Shown: one piece after another, positions 9,497-18,541 of the stretch
Layout: each line of letters starts with the position of its first letter
How positions within the stretch are numbered: position 1 is the first letter of the stretch
NCBI RefSeq assembly: GCF_900114315.1
Contig: NZ_FOSQ01000007.1
Coordinates: 178,504 to 242,503 of the forward strand
From: Falsiroseomonas stagni DSM 19981
GTDB taxonomy: Bacteria; Pseudomonadota; Alphaproteobacteria; Acetobacterales; Acetobacteraceae
DNA: 64,000 bases
Direction of reading: 5' to 3'
The notes under the pieces: model-generated
Databases searched by the model: none
Seen by the model: only the letters and a program-made list of their open reading frames with translations
What the model was told of the DNA's origin: nothing
Translations under genes and position numbers: made by a program

Positions 9497-10209
9497 TCCG
9501 CCTGGCCGGCCTGACCGCGGGCTATGGCGGCAGCCAGGTCCTGTTCGGCATCGACCTCGCGATCGGCGCCGGGGAGGTGGTGACCCTGCTCGGCCGCAAC
9601 GGCATGGGCAAGACCACGACCATCCGCGCCATCATGGGCCTGCTGCCCTCGGTCGGCGGGCGCATCTGGGGGGGCGATATCGCGCTCGATGGCGCCTCCG
9701 TCGCGGGCCTGCCGGCGCACAAGGTGGCGCGACAGGGGCTCGGGCTGGTGCCGGAAGGGCGGCAGGTCTTCCCGACCCTGACGGTGGAGGAGAATCTGCT
9801 GGCCACCGCCGCGCATCGGGGCCCCGGCGCGCCGCGCTGGACGCTGCCGGCGGTGTATGACTTCTTCCCCCGCCTGCGGGAGCGTCGCCACAACCCCGGC
9901 GCCAAGCTCTCCGGCGGCGAACAGCAGATGGTCGCGATCGGCCGCGCCCTGATGACCAATCCGCGCCTGCTGATCCTGGACGAGGCGACCGAAGGCCTGG
10001 CGCCGCTGATCCGCGCGGAGATCTGGCACGTGCTGGCGCAGCTCAAGGCCGAGGGCCAGGCGATCCTGCTGATCGACAAGAACCTGGCGGCCGTGACGCG
10101 CCTGGCCGACCGGCATGTGGTGATCGAGAAGGGCCGCACGGTCTGGACCGGCACCAGCGCCGATCTGGCCGCGGCGCCGCAGGTCCGGGACAGCTACCTG
10201 CACCTGTAA
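9493..10209 (+). CDS. LIV-type ABC transporter ATPase, LivF family
   Basis: This 238-residue ATPase has Walker A GRNGMGKTT (about residues 36-44), the LivF motif GLGLVPEGRQVFPTLTVEENL, signature LSGGEQQMVAIGRAL and Walker B LLILDEATEGLAP. It completes the transporter with LivG. The ATG overlaps the LivG stop by 4 bp (ATGA). The stop codon lies inside a perfect 8-bp inverted repeat that may terminate or process the operon transcript. Confidence 0.95.
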   Translation: MIRLAGLTAGYGGSQVLFGIDLAIGAGEVVTLLGRNGMGKTTTIRAIMGLLPSVGGRIWGGDIALDGASVAGLPAHKVARQGLGLVPEGRQVFPTLTVEENLLATAAHRGPGAPRWTLPAVYDFFPRLRERRHNPGAKLSGGEQQMVAIGRALMTNPRLLILDEATEGLAPLIRAEIWHVLAQLKAEGQAILLIDKNLAAVTRLADRHVVIEKGRTVWTGTSADLAAAPQVRDSYLHL

Positions 10210-10229
10210 ACCCTTTACCGCTTTACAGG
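10203..10229 (+). terminator. Inverted repeat over the livF-type stop codon
   Basis: CCTGTAAA (10203-10210) and TTTACAGG (10222-10229) are perfectly complementary across an 11-base loop, and the stop codon TAA lies in the left arm. A second, nested GTAAA/TTTAC pair offers an alternative fold. There is no strong T tract, so this may be a weak terminator, an mRNA-stability hairpin or a protein-binding dyad for the Bug gene downstream. Confidence 0.4.
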
Positions 10230-10338
10230 CGGCGGAGTCGGTGGCTTCACAGCTTTCACCGCGCCCACGCAATCATCCTATAGAACTGCGCGCACCCACG
10301 ATGCATTTGAACGCCAGACGAGTTCTGGAGGTTCGATC

Positions 10339-11301
10339 ATGTCGCAGCTCAGCCGCCGTAGCATCCTCGGTGCCTTCCTCACGGCCCCCCTCGCCGCCCC
10401 CGCCTTCGCCCAGCCCTGGCGGCCGGACCGACCGGTCGAACTCGTCGTCGGCTTCGCCCCGGGCGGTGGCACGGACATCGTCGCGCGGCTCTTCGCCAAG
10501 CACCTGGAAACGCGCCTCGGGCAGCCCATCACGGTAGTGAACCGGCCGGGGGCGTCCAGCGAGGTGGCGCTGACCTATGTCGCGCGGTCGCGGCCGGATG
10601 GGCAGGTGCTGGGGCTGACCAACATGCCGTCCTTCGTGACGGTGCCGGTGGAGCGGCGGGCGCAGTACAACCTCGACAGCTTCGGCTTCATCGGCAACAT
10701 CATGACGGACCCGACGGGCCTGATCGTGCGTGCCGACAGCCCGATCAGGGATGTGCAGGATCTGGTGCGCCGCGCGCTGGCGGATCCCGAGGGGATTGTC
10801 GTCTCGACCTCCGGCATCGGCACCGACGATCACCTGATGATGGCGCAGATCTCGCGGCTGACGGGCGCGCGCTTCACGCTGATCCACTACACCGGCGCGC
10901 CGATCCAGCGGACGGCGCTGATCGCCGGCCAGGTGCAGGCGAATTGCGTCTCCATCGGCGAATACGCGCCCAACCCCGATGGCGTGCGCTTCATCGCGCA
11001 TGGCGGGGCGGAGCGCAGCCGCTTCACGCCGGAGACGCCGACCTTCAGGAGCCTCGGCCTCGATTTCGAGATGTATTCGGAACGCGGCCTGGTGGTGCCG
11101 GCCTCCACGCCTTCCCGCATCCTCGAAAGGCTGCGCGACGCCGTGCAGGAAGCCGCCAGCGATCCCGCCACCCGGCGCAGCTTCGAGGCACAGTTCATCG
11201 AGCCGACGCTGGAGCCCGGCGCGCAGTGGGAAGCGCGGATGCGGGCGACGCAGACCCAGTATGCTGACCTGTGGCGCCGCGCGCCCTGGATCAACAGCTG
11301 A
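10339..11301 (+). CDS. Bug/TctC-family tripartite tricarboxylate transporter substrate-binding protein
   Basis: The 320-residue protein has a signal peptide (SRRSILGAFLTAPLAAPAFA, cleaved before QPWRPDRP) and the Bug signature VELVVGFAPGGGTDIVARLFA, followed by LGQPITVVNRPGA. Bug proteins are periplasmic receptors for carboxylates and other small organic molecules. No TctA/TctB membrane genes are adjacent, which is common for the expanded orphan Bug families of this group. It sits 129 bp behind the ABC importer with a GGAGG site and is convergent with the LysR gene. The ligand is unknown. Confidence 0.9.
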   Translation: MSQLSRRSILGAFLTAPLAAPAFAQPWRPDRPVELVVGFAPGGGTDIVARLFAKHLETRLGQPITVVNRPGASSEVALTYVARSRPDGQVLGLTNMPSFVTVPVERRAQYNLDSFGFIGNIMTDPTGLIVRADSPIRDVQDLVRRALADPEGIVVSTSGIGTDDHLMMAQISRLTGARFTLIHYTGAPIQRTALIAGQVQANCVSIGEYAPNPDGVRFIAHGGAERSRFTPETPTFRSLGLDFEMYSERGLVVPASTPSRILERLRDAVQEAASDPATRRSFEAQFIEPTLEPGAQWEARMRATQTQYADLWRRAPWINS

Positions 11302-11307
11302 GTGGGG

Positions 11308-11411
11308 GGTGGCCCGCGTCATGAAGCCGTTCTTGTGCCAGCGGTCGAAGAACCGCGGCGGGGCCCGGTGGTGACGACAAGGGAGCCGTCGCCAGACCGG
11401 CGCGGGCCACC
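11308..11411. repeat. Long-spaced inverted repeat between convergent genes
   Basis: GGTGGCCCGCG (11308-11318) and CGCGGGCCACC (11401-11411) are perfect complements separated by 82 bp, filling the gap between the converging Bug and LysR genes. It could form a long stem at the ends of both transcripts. No gene is seen in this gap. Confidence 0.4.
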
Positions 11412-11416
11412 GATGG

Positions 11417-12307
11417 TCAGTCCCTGAACTCCGCGGGCAGCACCGCGGCCAGGTGGTCGAAGACGGCGCGGTAGCGCCGTCCCTGGCGCACATCCGCATG
11501 GGCCACCAGCCAGACCGCCGTGCGCGGCGCGAATTCCGCGGCCAGCAGCCGGCGCAAACCCGGCGCGCGCCTTGCCGAGCGCGTTTCGAGGACACCCATG
11601 CCGAGGCCGCTCGCGATCGCTTCGCGTTGCGCCAGCAAGCTGTCGGTCTTGAACGCGAAATGCGTCCTGCTGACGTCGAGCTTAAGGCGTTCGGCCGCGC
11701 GCGGGCCGAAGGCATCGCGGTCGAAGCCCACCCAGGCATGGGCGACCACCTGGTCGATCCCGGATGGCTCTCCGTGGCGTGCCAGATAATCCTCCGACGC
11801 GAAGAAGCCGAGTTCCACCATGCCGATCTGCCGCGCGATCAGCTCAGGCTGCTCGGGCCGGGAGAAGCGGATCGCGATGTCGGCGTCGCGGCGCAACAGG
11901 TTCTCCACCTGCATGCCGGTCGACACCTCGATGGTGATCCCCGGATTGCTGAGCAGGAAAGGCCGCATCAGCGCCGGGAGGCGTTCGACGCCGAAGACTT
12001 CCGTCGTCGTGATTCGCACCGTGCCGGTCGGGCTCTCCGGCTTGCCGGTGATGGAGGCGGACAGCGCCTGCGCGGCCTGTTCCAGATGCTCGGCGTGTTC
12101 CATCAGCGCCATGGCGCGGTCCGTGGGGCGAAGGCCCTGCGGCGTGCGGTCGAACAGCGCCTCCCCCACCTGGTCCTCCAGCGTGCGGATCTGGCGGCCG
12201 ACGGTCGGCTGCGTCAGGCGCAGGGTCTGGGCGGCGGCTGAGAGGCTGCCTGACCGCATCACCGCGACGAAGGCCTGGAGAAGGCTCCAGTCCAGGCTGT
12301 TTGTCAT
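11417..12307 (-). CDS. LysR-family transcriptional regulator
   Basis: The 296-residue protein has an N-terminal winged HTH (LLQAFVAVMRSGSLSAAAQ, TLRLTQPTVGRQIRTLE, about residues 8-45) and a periplasmic-binding-like effector domain beginning near residue 90 (TGTVRITTTEVFGVERLPAL). It is divergent from a small exported-protein gene. A perfect inverted repeat with a T-N11-A LysR box sits two bases upstream of its start codon, suggesting autoregulation. The effector and target genes cannot be read from the sequence. Confidence 0.93.
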   Translation of the reverse strand: MTNSLDWSLLQAFVAVMRSGSLSAAAQTLRLTQPTVGRQIRTLEDQVGEALFDRTPQGLRPTDRAMALMEHAEHLEQAAQALSASITGKPESPTGTVRITTTEVFGVERLPALMRPFLLSNPGITIEVSTGMQVENLLRRDADIAIRFSRPEQPELIARQIGMVELGFFASEDYLARHGEPSGIDQVVAHAWVGFDRDAFGPRAAERLKLDVSRTHFAFKTDSLLAQREAIASGLGMGVLETRSARRAPGLRRLLAAEFAPRTAVWLVAHADVRQGRRYRAVFDHLAAVLPAEFRD

Positions 12308-12308
12308 G

Positions 12309-12327
12309 CCGTTACCGCATGTAACGG
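12309..12327. promoter_or_regulatory. LysR-type T-N11-A box at the LysR start
   Basis: CCGTTAC-CGCAT-GTAACGG is a perfect 7-bp inverted repeat with a five-base spacer; the inner TTA...TAA gives the T-N11-A pattern of LysR operators. It lies immediately upstream of the regulator's ATG and 133 bp from the divergent gene, so it suits autorepression or control of the pair. Confidence 0.55.
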
Positions 12328-12459
12328 TTAAGGGTCATGCATTTCCGCATGCCGGAGGAAGAACAATCGGCAATCCCGCGACGACGGCCGCGGACGCATC
12401 TTCCGGCCACGGACGGCGACATCGGGTCGCCACCCCGACTGAGAAGAAAGCCAACGACC

Positions 12460-12798
12460 ATGACCACCCTCTCCTCCAAGCTGACCCTGGCCGCCGCGCT
12501 GTTCGGCACGGCCCTGGCCTTCGGTGCCGCGACCGCGCAGGCCGCCGAGGCGACTTCCTACCCCCGTTCGGTGGGCACCGGCGAGAATAGCGAGATCGTC
12601 TATGCGCCGGGTTACCAGGGCAACATCGTCGGCGGCGGCCGCATCGTGACGCAGCAGATGCCGGGCAACGAGGTCGCCGTGACCTATCTGGATGGCCAGT
12701 TCGCCCAGCGCCAGGCCCCGGGCGTCGCGGCGCGGTCGATCAGCAACGGCGAGAACACGGATTTCGTGCTGGCGCCGATCGCCGCGCCCCGCGGCTGA
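12460..12798 (+). CDS. Small exported protein, unknown function
   Basis: This 112-residue protein has a signal peptide (TLSSKLTLAAALFGTALAFG, cleavage near AQA-AEA) and a short mature domain with SVGTGENSEIVYAPGYQGNIVGGG and a second SISNGENTDFVLAP segment; the two NGENT/GENSE-type motifs look like a degenerate internal repeat. I do not recognise the family. A GAGAAG sequence precedes the ATG at 12460. It is divergent from the LysR gene, a typical arrangement for a regulator and its target, and ends in front of a strong hairpin. Confidence 0.75.
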   Translation: MTTLSSKLTLAAALFGTALAFGAATAQAAEATSYPRSVGTGENSEIVYAPGYQGNIVGGGRIVTQQMPGNEVAVTYLDGQFAQRQAPGVAARSISNGENTDFVLAPIAAPRG

Positions 12799-12808
12799 TG
12801 ACCGTCCA

Positions 12809-12838
12809 GCGGGCGGCGGAGGCTACTCCGCCGCCCGC
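12809..12838. terminator. Perfect 13-bp hairpin between convergent genes
   Basis: GCGGGCGGCGGAG (12809-12821) pairs perfectly with CTCCGCCGCCCGC (12826-12838) across a four-base loop. It lies at the meeting point of the small exported-protein gene and the monooxygenase gene, whose stop codon is in the loop. It has no T tract on either side; a bidirectional terminator or 3'-end stabiliser is the likeliest role. Confidence 0.5.
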
Positions 12839-15159
12839 GGAAGCGACGCCGCCTCCGGCTTGTGGCTCTTCGGCCGGGCCTTGAGCTTCAGGTCCCGCAG
12901 TTCCGCCTGATCCTTCGCCGCGTTGCGCAGCAGCGCATCCTTGCCCCAGAGGTATTGCGGCGGGCAGGCGATATCCTTCACGCCATACTGCGCCGCGGCG
13001 TGCAGGGTGAAGGATGGGTTCGTCAGATGCGGCCGGGCCAACGCCACCAGATCCGCGCGGCTGGCGGCGACGATGGTGTTCACCTGGTCGGCGCTGGTGA
13101 TGTTGCCGACGCACAGGGTCGCGATGCCCGCCTCGTTCCGGATCATGTCGGACCAGGGCAGCTGGAACATCCGGCCATAGGTCGGGCTGGCATCGGCCAC
13201 GGTCTGGCCGGTGGAGACATCGATCAGGTCCGCGCCGGCTGCCGCGAAGGCGCGCGCGATCGCCAGGCAATCCCCGTCCGTCAGGCCGCCCTCCGCCCAG
13301 TCGGTCGCGGAGATGCGGACCGACATGGGCTTTTCCGCCGGCCAGACCGCGCGCATGGCCGCGAAGACCTCGATCGGATAGCGCAGCCGGTTCTCGACGC
13401 CGCCGCCGTAGTCATCGTCCCGCCGGTTGGTGAGCGGCGACAGGAAGCTGGCCAGCAGGTAGCCGTGCGCGCAATGCAGTTCCAGCATGTCGAAGCCGCA
13501 GGCGATGGCGCGCCTTGTGGCGACGACGAAATCGGCCTTCACCGCATCCATGTCCTCGCGGGTCATGGCGCGCGGCACCTGGCTTTCGGGGTAGTAGGGG
13601 ATCGCGCTGGCGGAGAGGATCGGCCAGGCGCCTTCCTTCAGCGGCTTGTCCATCCCTTCCCACATCAGCCGCGTCGCGCCCTTCCGCCCGGCATGGCCGA
13701 GCTGGAGGCAGAATTTCGCGTCTGATGTCGCATGCGCCAGCGCGACGATGCGCGTCCAGGCGGCCTGCTGCTCATCGTTCCAGAGGCCGGCGCAGCCCGG
13801 GGTGATGCGGGCGGTCGGGCTGACGCAGGTCATCTCCGTGAACAGCAACCCGGCCCCACCCATGGCGCGGGCGCCGTAATGCGCGATGTGGAAGTCACCG
13901 GGCACGCCTTCCGGCGCCGAATACATGCACATCGGGGAGACGACGACGCGGTTCGCGAGCGTCATGTCGCGCAGCCTGAAGGGCTGGAACATGGGCGGCT
14001 TGCGCGGGTCGGCCGGCAGGCCGGCGGCCTGGGCTTCCTCCGCCACCGCGCGCTGCGTCTCGGCCACGAATTGCGGGGCGCGCAGCGCCAAATTGTCCCA
14101 GGTAATGGCCTTCGACCGCGTCATGACACCGAAGGCGAAGCGGGTCGGAGAGAACTGCCAGAAACGCTTCACATGTTCGAACCACACCAGGGAGACGCCG
14201 GCGGCGTGCTGCGTCTTCTCCACATCCTCGCGCCGGTCGGTCTCGTAGCGGTGCAGGCATTCGGCCACGCTGCCGCCGGCGCGGAACGCCTTGTGGAGGC
14301 CGATCGCATCCTCCATCGCCAGCTTGGTGCCAGATCCGATGGAGAAATGCGCGCTGGCCTTGGCATCGCCCAGCAGGACCATGTTGTCCTTCACCCAGCG
14401 GCCGCAGGTGATGGTCGGGAATTGCCGCCACATCGATCTGTTGGTGATCAGGCGGTGGCCCTGCAATTCCTCGGCAAAGACGCCTTCGAGATACGCGGCC
14501 GACTCCGCCTCGTTCATCCGCTCCAGGCCGGCACGGGCAAAGGTCTCGGGATCGGTCTCCAGCACCCAGGTGCTGGCGCCGGCCTCGTACTGGTAGCAAT
14601 GGGCGATGAAGATGCCCTCGGGCCGTTCCTTGAAGAAGAAGGTGAAGGCGTCGAAGGGGCGCGTGCTGCCCATCCAGGCGAAGCGGTTCGGGCGGAGGTC
14701 CACTTCCGGCGCGAAATGGTCGCGGAAGCGTTCGCGGATGGGGGAATTGATGCCATCGGCGGCAACGATCAAATCGGCATCCGGGAAATCCTCCGGCGCG
14801 GCCTCCCGCCGGTATTCGAGTTCGACGCCCAGCGCGCGGGCGCGGTCGGAGAGCAGCATCAGCAGGGTGCGGCGGGAGCAGCCGCAGAAGCCGTTGCCGC
14901 CGATGCGGTGTTCCTGGCCCTTGGCGACAATGGCGATGTCGTCCCAATAGGCGAAGCTCTCCGTGATGGCGCGGTAGCTGGGTTCATCCGCGGCCTGGAA
15001 GGTGTCGAGCGTCGCGTCGCTGAAGACGACGCCGAAGCCGAAGGTATCGTCCGGCCGGTTGCGCTCCACCACCGTGATGCGCGCCTGCGGGAAATCCCGC
15101 TTCATCAGGATGGAGAAATAGAGGCCCGCCGGGCCGCCGCCGATCACCGCGATGCGCAT
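12823..15159 (-). CDS. Bifunctional 2-aminobenzoyl-CoA monooxygenase/reductase or salicylyl-CoA 5-hydroxylase fusion flavoenzyme
   Basis: The 778-residue protein fuses two flavoenzymes. Residues 1-380 are an FAD aromatic hydroxylase ([15 protein letters not shown] dinucleotide fold; [14 protein letters not shown] flavin motif near residue 262). Residues about 390-760 are an old-yellow-enzyme domain ([27 protein letters not shown] near 560, [14 protein letters not shown]). This architecture is that of 2-aminobenzoyl-CoA monooxygenase/reductase, which hydroxylates and then reduces aminobenzoyl-CoA; annotation pipelines often call it salicylyl-CoA 5-hydroxylase/oxidoreductase. The CoA ligase, beta-oxidation-like enzymes and RidA in the divergent operon support the aminobenzoyl-CoA route. 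The start is the ATG at 15159, behind GAGGTG and directly at the dinucleotide motif. Which aromatic ring is used is not decided by sequence alone. Confidence 0.9.
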   Translation of the reverse strand: MRIAVIGGGPAGLYFSILMKRDFPQARITVVERNRPDDTFGFGVVFSDATLDTFQAADEPSYRAITESFAYWDDIAIVAKGQEHRIGGNGFCGCSRRTLLMLLSDRARALGVELEYRREAAPEDFPDADLIVAADGINSPIRERFRDHFAPEVDLRPNRFAWMGSTRPFDAFTFFFKERPEGIFIAHCYQYEAGASTWVLETDPETFARAGLERMNEAESAAYLEGVFAEELQGHRLITNRSMWRQFPTITCGRWVKDNMVLLGDAKASAHFSIGSGTKLAMEDAIGLHKAFRAGGSVAECLHRYETDRREDVEKTQHAAGVSLVWFEHVKRFWQFSPTRFAFGVMTRSKAITWDNLALRAPQFVAETQRAVAEEAQAAGLPADPRKPPMFQPFRLRDMTLANRVVVSPMCMYSAPEGVPGDFHIAHYGARAMGGAGLLFTEMTCVSPTARITPGCAGLWNDEQQAAWTRIVALAHATSDAKFCLQLGHAGRKGATRLMWEGMDKPLKEGAWPILSASAIPYYPESQVPRAMTREDMDAVKADFVVATRRAIACGFDMLELHCAHGYLLASFLSPLTNRRDDDYGGGVENRLRYPIEVFAAMRAVWPAEKPMSVRISATDWAEGGLTDGDCLAIARAFAAAGADLIDVSTGQTVADASPTYGRMFQLPWSDMIRNEAGIATLCVGNITSADQVNTIVAASRADLVALARPHLTNPSFTLHAAAQYGVKDIACPPQYLWGKDALLRNAAKDQAELRDLKLKARPKSHKPEAASLPRAAE

Positions 15160-15184
15160 CGATGCACCTCCGCCCCTGACACCC

Positions 15185-15206
15185 GATAGTTTAGGCTTCA
15201 AAGATT
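15185..15206. promoter_or_regulatory. Candidate operator, second copy of the 22-bp dyad
   Basis: Begins GATAGTTTAGGCTT and ends CAAAGATT. It shares the left-half pattern and spacing with the sites at 5613 and 15247. It sits 26 bp upstream of the monooxygenase start on the opposite strand, in the 118-bp divergent promoter region, where a bound regulator could block that promoter. Confidence 0.6.
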
Positions 15207-15246
15207 GGGCGGGCAACCGGATTGCAAGGTTGCGCCGCCGCCGGAT

Positions 15247-15268
15247 GATGTTTTAGGCTTGAAGCATC
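15247..15268. promoter_or_regulatory. Candidate operator, third copy of the 22-bp dyad
   Basis: Begins GATGTTTTAGGCTT and ends GAAGCATC; the GATG and CATC ends are exact complements. It lies 10 bp before the SDR start and 40 bp from the second copy, overlapping the ribosome-site region (CGGAGG). The pair could bind two regulator dimers between the divergent catabolic units; the best local candidate is the MarR protein encoded in the operon. Confidence 0.6.
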
Positions 15269-15277
15269 GGAGGTCGG

Positions 15278-16012
15278 ATGGAAGCGTCGCCACTCCTCGG
15301 CAAGGCCGCGCTCGTCACGGGCGGCGGCACGGGCATCGGGCTCGCCTGCGCGCAAGCGCTGACGCGCGCGGGGGCGGTGGTGACGGTGCTCGGGCGGCGG
15401 GAAGCGCCGCTGCGGGCCGCACTGGATGCCGGCGATGCGGCGGGCCTGCTGGTGGCGGATGTGACCGCCCTGCCCGCGCTGCCGCGCTTCGACATCCTGG
15501 TGAATGCCGCCGGTGCGGCGGAAAGCGCGCCTTTCCTCAAGTCTGATGCCGCGCTGTTCGACCGGATGTGGCGGGTGAATGTGCTGGGCGCGGTTGCGGC
15601 GGCGCAGGCCGTGCTGCCGGGGATGCTGGATGCCGGCGCCGGGCGCATCGTGATGGTGGCCAGCACCGCGGCGCTGAAGGGCTACCCCTATGTCACCGCC
15701 TATACCGCCGCGAAGCACGGGCTGCTCGGCCTGGTGCGGGCGCTGGCGCAGGAAGTGGCGATGAAGGGCGTGACGGTGAATGCGGTCTGCCCGGGCTTCA
15801 CGGATACCGCCATCGTGGCGGAGAGCGTGGCCCGCATCGTTGCCAAGACCGGGCGCGGCGAGGATGAGGCCCGCGCCGAACTCGCGAAGCACAACCCGCA
15901 GAAGCGCCTGGTGCAGCCGGCGGAGGTCGCCGCCGCGGTGCTCGCCCTCTGCCTGCCCGGCAGCGCCGCCATCAACGGGCAGGCCATCGCGGTGGATGGG
16001 GGGGAGACGTGA
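15278..16012 (+). CDS. Short-chain dehydrogenase/reductase (SDR)
   Basis: The 244-residue classical SDR has the cofactor motif TGGGTGIG (about residues 14-21), NAAG (about 75), and a Ser-Tyr-Lys triad in VASTAA and AYTAAKHG (Tyr near 142, Lys near 146), ending with the family motif INGQAIAVDGG. It probably oxidises a 3-hydroxyacyl-CoA-like intermediate of the aromatic-CoA pathway with NAD. It heads the operon of overlapping genes; the next start (GTG) overlaps its stop. Confidence 0.92.
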   Translation: MEASPLLGKAALVTGGGTGIGLACAQALTRAGAVVTVLGRREAPLRAALDAGDAAGLLVADVTALPALPRFDILVNAAGAAESAPFLKSDAALFDRMWRVNVLGAVAAAQAVLPGMLDAGAGRIVMVASTAALKGYPYVTAYTAAKHGLLGLVRALAQEVAMKGVTVNAVCPGFTDTAIVAESVARIVAKTGRGEDEARAELAKHNPQKRLVQPAEVAAAVLALCLPGSAAINGQAIAVDGGET

Positions 16013-16530
16013 CCCCGGACGACATGATGCCCGCCGCCGTGGATGCGGAGACCGCCCTGGCTGGCGCGCCGCCTGGCCACAAGGACGATCTTCGCCTCTG
16101 GCTGCGCCTGCTGACCTGCGCGACGCTGATCGAGGGCGAGATCCGCACCCGCCTGCGCCGCGACTTCGACACGACCCTGCCCCGCTTCGACCTTCTGGCG
16201 GCGCTGGACCGCGCGCCGGCGGGCCTCACGCTCGGCGATGTGTCCCGCCGCATGATGGTCAGCAACGGCAACGTCACCGGCCTGGCCACGCGGCTGGAGG
16301 CCGAGGGGCTGGTCGAGCGCCGCGCGCGGCCTGGCGACCGCCGCGCCCAGATGCTGCGGCTGACGGCCAAGGGGAAGCGCGAATTCGCGCGGCAATCGGC
16401 GGCGCATGAGGGCTGGGTCGCGGAACTGCTCGGCGGGCTGGATGGCGCCGACCGCGCCGCGCTGTTCCGTCTGCTGGGCCAGGCCAAGGGTTCCGTCCGC
16501 GCGGCCCTTTCACCCGAGGAAACACCATGA
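16009..16530 (+). CDS. MarR-family transcriptional regulator
   Basis: The 173-residue protein has a MarR winged helix (about residues 55-125: [29 protein letters not shown], the wing [17 protein letters not shown]). MarR proteins are dimeric repressors released by small aromatic ligands or their CoA thioesters; regulators of this kind are usual in aromatic-CoA clusters. It starts at a GTG overlapping the SDR stop; ATGs at 16024 and 16027 are alternatives. It is the leading candidate to bind the 22-bp dyads at 5613, 15185 and 15247, which is inference from context. Confidence 0.92.
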   Translation: MTPDDMMPAAVDAETALAGAPPGHKDDLRLWLRLLTCATLIEGEIRTRLRRDFDTTLPRFDLLAALDRAPAGLTLGDVSRRMMVSNGNVTGLATRLEAEGLVERRARPGDRRAQMLRLTAKGKREFARQSAAHEGWVAELLGGLDGADRAALFRLLGQAKGSVRAALSPEETP

Positions 16531-17354
16531 TCACGGCCATCAGCGGCCCCTTGGCCAGCTACGCCGCGCAGCATCTTCGCCTGGATATCGAGGGCGGCGT
16601 CGCGACGCTGACGCTCAACCGGCCGGAGCGGAAGAACCCGCTGACCTTCGACAGCTACGCGGAGATGGCCGCGATCCTGCGCGCCGCCACCCATGATGAT
16701 GCGGTGAAGGCTTTCGTCGTGACAGGCGCGGGCGGCAATTTCTGCTCGGGCGGCGATGTGCATGAGATCATCGGCCCGCTGCTGGATCGCGACACCAAGG
16801 GGCTGATGCAGTTCACGGCCATGACGGGTGAGCTGGTGAAGGCCATGCGCGCCTGCCCGCAGCCCATCATCGCCGCCATCGATGGCATCGCCGCCGGCGC
16901 GGGCGCGATCATCGCCATGGCATCGGACATCCGCCTCGGCACCGCGCGGGCCAAGACCGCCTTCCTGTTCAACCGCGTGGGCCTCGCCGGCTGCGACATG
17001 GGCGCCTGCGCCATCCTGCCCCGCATCATCGGCCAGGGCCGGGCGAGCGAGTTGCTTTATCTCGGAAGATCGCTCGGCGGGGAGGAAGCGCTGGCCTGGG
17101 GCTTCTTCAACGCAATCCACGAGCCCGATGTGCTGCAAGGCGCCGCCGCGAAGCTGGCGCGGGAGATCGCGGAGGGGCCGAACTTCGCCCATGCCATGAC
17201 CAAGCGCATGCTCCAGATGGAATGGGCCATGTCGCTGGACCAGGCGATCGAGGCCGAGGCCGTGGCGCAGGCGCTGTGCATGACCACGCAGGATTTCCGC
17301 CGCGCCTATGACGCCTTCGTCGCGAAGCAGCGTCCGCAGTTCAAGGGCGACTGA
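16527..17354 (+). CDS. Enoyl-CoA hydratase/isomerase family protein
   Basis: This 275-residue crotonase has the oxyanion-hole segments [11 protein letters not shown] (about residues 32-42) and [12 protein letters not shown] (about 70-82), and a second half [18 protein letters not shown]. Crotonases hydrate or open CoA-bound enoyl intermediates. Its ATG overlaps the MarR stop by 4 bp, and its stop overlaps the acyl-CoA dehydrogenase ATG by one base (TGATG). In the aminobenzoyl-CoA route it would act in the beta-oxidation-like lower part; ring cleavage activity cannot be excluded. Confidence 0.92.
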   Translation: MITAISGPLASYAAQHLRLDIEGGVATLTLNRPERKNPLTFDSYAEMAAILRAATHDDAVKAFVVTGAGGNFCSGGDVHEIIGPLLDRDTKGLMQFTAMTGELVKAMRACPQPIIAAIDGIAAGAGAIIAMASDIRLGTARAKTAFLFNRVGLAGCDMGACAILPRIIGQGRASELLYLGRSLGGEEALAWGFFNAIHEPDVLQGAAAKLAREIAEGPNFAHAMTKRMLQMEWAMSLDQAIEAEAVAQALCMTTQDFRRAYDAFVAKQRPQFKGD

Positions 17355-18541
17355 TGGCCGACCGCAGCTTTCTCCAGTGGCCCTTCTTCGAGGATCGCCA
17401 CCGCGCCTGGGCGCAGGAGGTCGAGGCCTGGGCGGCCACGCATGCCGAGGCGCTGTCCGACGAGCATGACGCCGATGGCAGCGTGCAACGCCTGGCGCGC
17501 GCCATGGGCGAGGCCGGGCTGCTGCGCGTGCCCTGCCCTGCCGATGGCCGGCTGGATGCGCGCAGCCTGTGCATCGCGCGGGACATCCTGGCGCGGCACA
17601 GCGGCCTGGCGGATTTCGCCTTCGCCATGCAGGGCCTCGGCACCGGGCCCGTCACGCTGTTCGGCACGGACGCACAGCGCGAACGCCTTCTGCCCGGCGC
17701 GCGGGCGGGCACCTCGCTGGCCGCCTTCGCGCTGAGCGAGCCGGAGGCCGGCAGCGACGTGGCCGCGCTGGCCACCACCGCGACGCCGGACGGCAACGGC
17801 CACTGGCGGCTGAACGGCCGCAAGACCTGGATCAGCAATGGCGGTATCGCGGCGTCCTACATCGTCTTCGCCCGCACCGGGGAGGCACCCGGCGCGCGGG
17901 GCCTTTCCGCCTTCATCGTCGGCGCCGATGCGCCGGGGCTGACCATCGAGGCGCGCATCGACGTCACCGCGCCGCATCCCCTGGCGACCTTGGCCTTCGC
18001 GGATCTGCGCGTCGCCGTCGACGACCTCATCGGCAAGCCCGGCGAGGGCTTCAAGGTCGCGATGGGCACGCTCGATGTCTTCCGTGCGACCGTCGGCGCC
18101 GCCGCGCTGGGCTTCGCGCGCCGCGCCTTCGACATGACGGTGGAACGCGCCAGTTCGAGAAAACTGTTCGGCGGCGCGCTGTTCGACCAGCAGATGAGCC
18201 AGGCCGCCATCGCCGACAGCGCGGTGGATGTCGAGGCTTCCGCCCTTCTCGTCTATCGCGCGGCCTGGCTGAAGGATTCCGGCCAGCCGCGCGTCACGCG
18301 CGAAGCCTCCATGGCCAAGCTGCACGCAACGGAAGCAGCCCAGCGCTGCGCCGACCGCAACGTGCAGATCCATGGCGGCCTCGGCGTCACCAAGGGCCAC
18401 AAGGCCGAAGAACTCTACAGGGAAGTCCGGGCGCTGCGTGTCTATGAAGGCGCCTCGGAGGTCCAGCGCGTGGTCATTGCCCGCGCGGAGCGCGAAAAAG
18501 CGCCAGGGGCCGAACGCGACAGTCGCACATCCACATCATGA
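17354..18541 (+). CDS. Acyl-CoA dehydrogenase family protein
   Basis: The 395-residue flavoprotein shows the FAD-binding segment [19 protein letters not shown] (about residues 118-136), WISNGG (about 157), and the C-terminal [20 protein letters not shown] followed by [15 protein letters not shown], which contains the likely catalytic Glu of the YEG motif. It should introduce a double bond into a CoA-bound intermediate and pass electrons to ETF. It is translationally coupled to both neighbours by 1-bp and 4-bp overlaps. Confidence 0.93.
   Translation: MADRSFLQWPFFEDRHRAWAQEVEAWAATHAEALSDEHDADGSVQRLARAMGEAGLLRVPCPADGRLDARSLCIARDILARHSGLADFAFAMQGLGTGPVTLFGTDAQRERLLPGARAGTSLAAFALSEPEAGSDVAALATTATPDGNGHWRLNGRKTWISNGGIAASYIVFARTGEAPGARGLSAFIVGADAPGLTIEARIDVTAPHPLATLAFADLRVAVDDLIGKPGEGFKVAMGTLDVFRATVGAAALGFARRAFDMTVERASSRKLFGGALFDQQMSQAAIADSAVDVEASALLVYRAAWLKDSGQPRVTREASMAKLHATEAAQRCADRNVQIHGGLGVTKGHKAEELYREVRALRVYEGASEVQRVVIARAEREKAPGAERDSRTSTS

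Noticed and set aside
10261..10338. A fourth copy of the 22-bp dyad upstream of the Bug gene
   Set aside because: GATGCATTTGAACG shares only the GATG start; the GCTT core and right half are absent.
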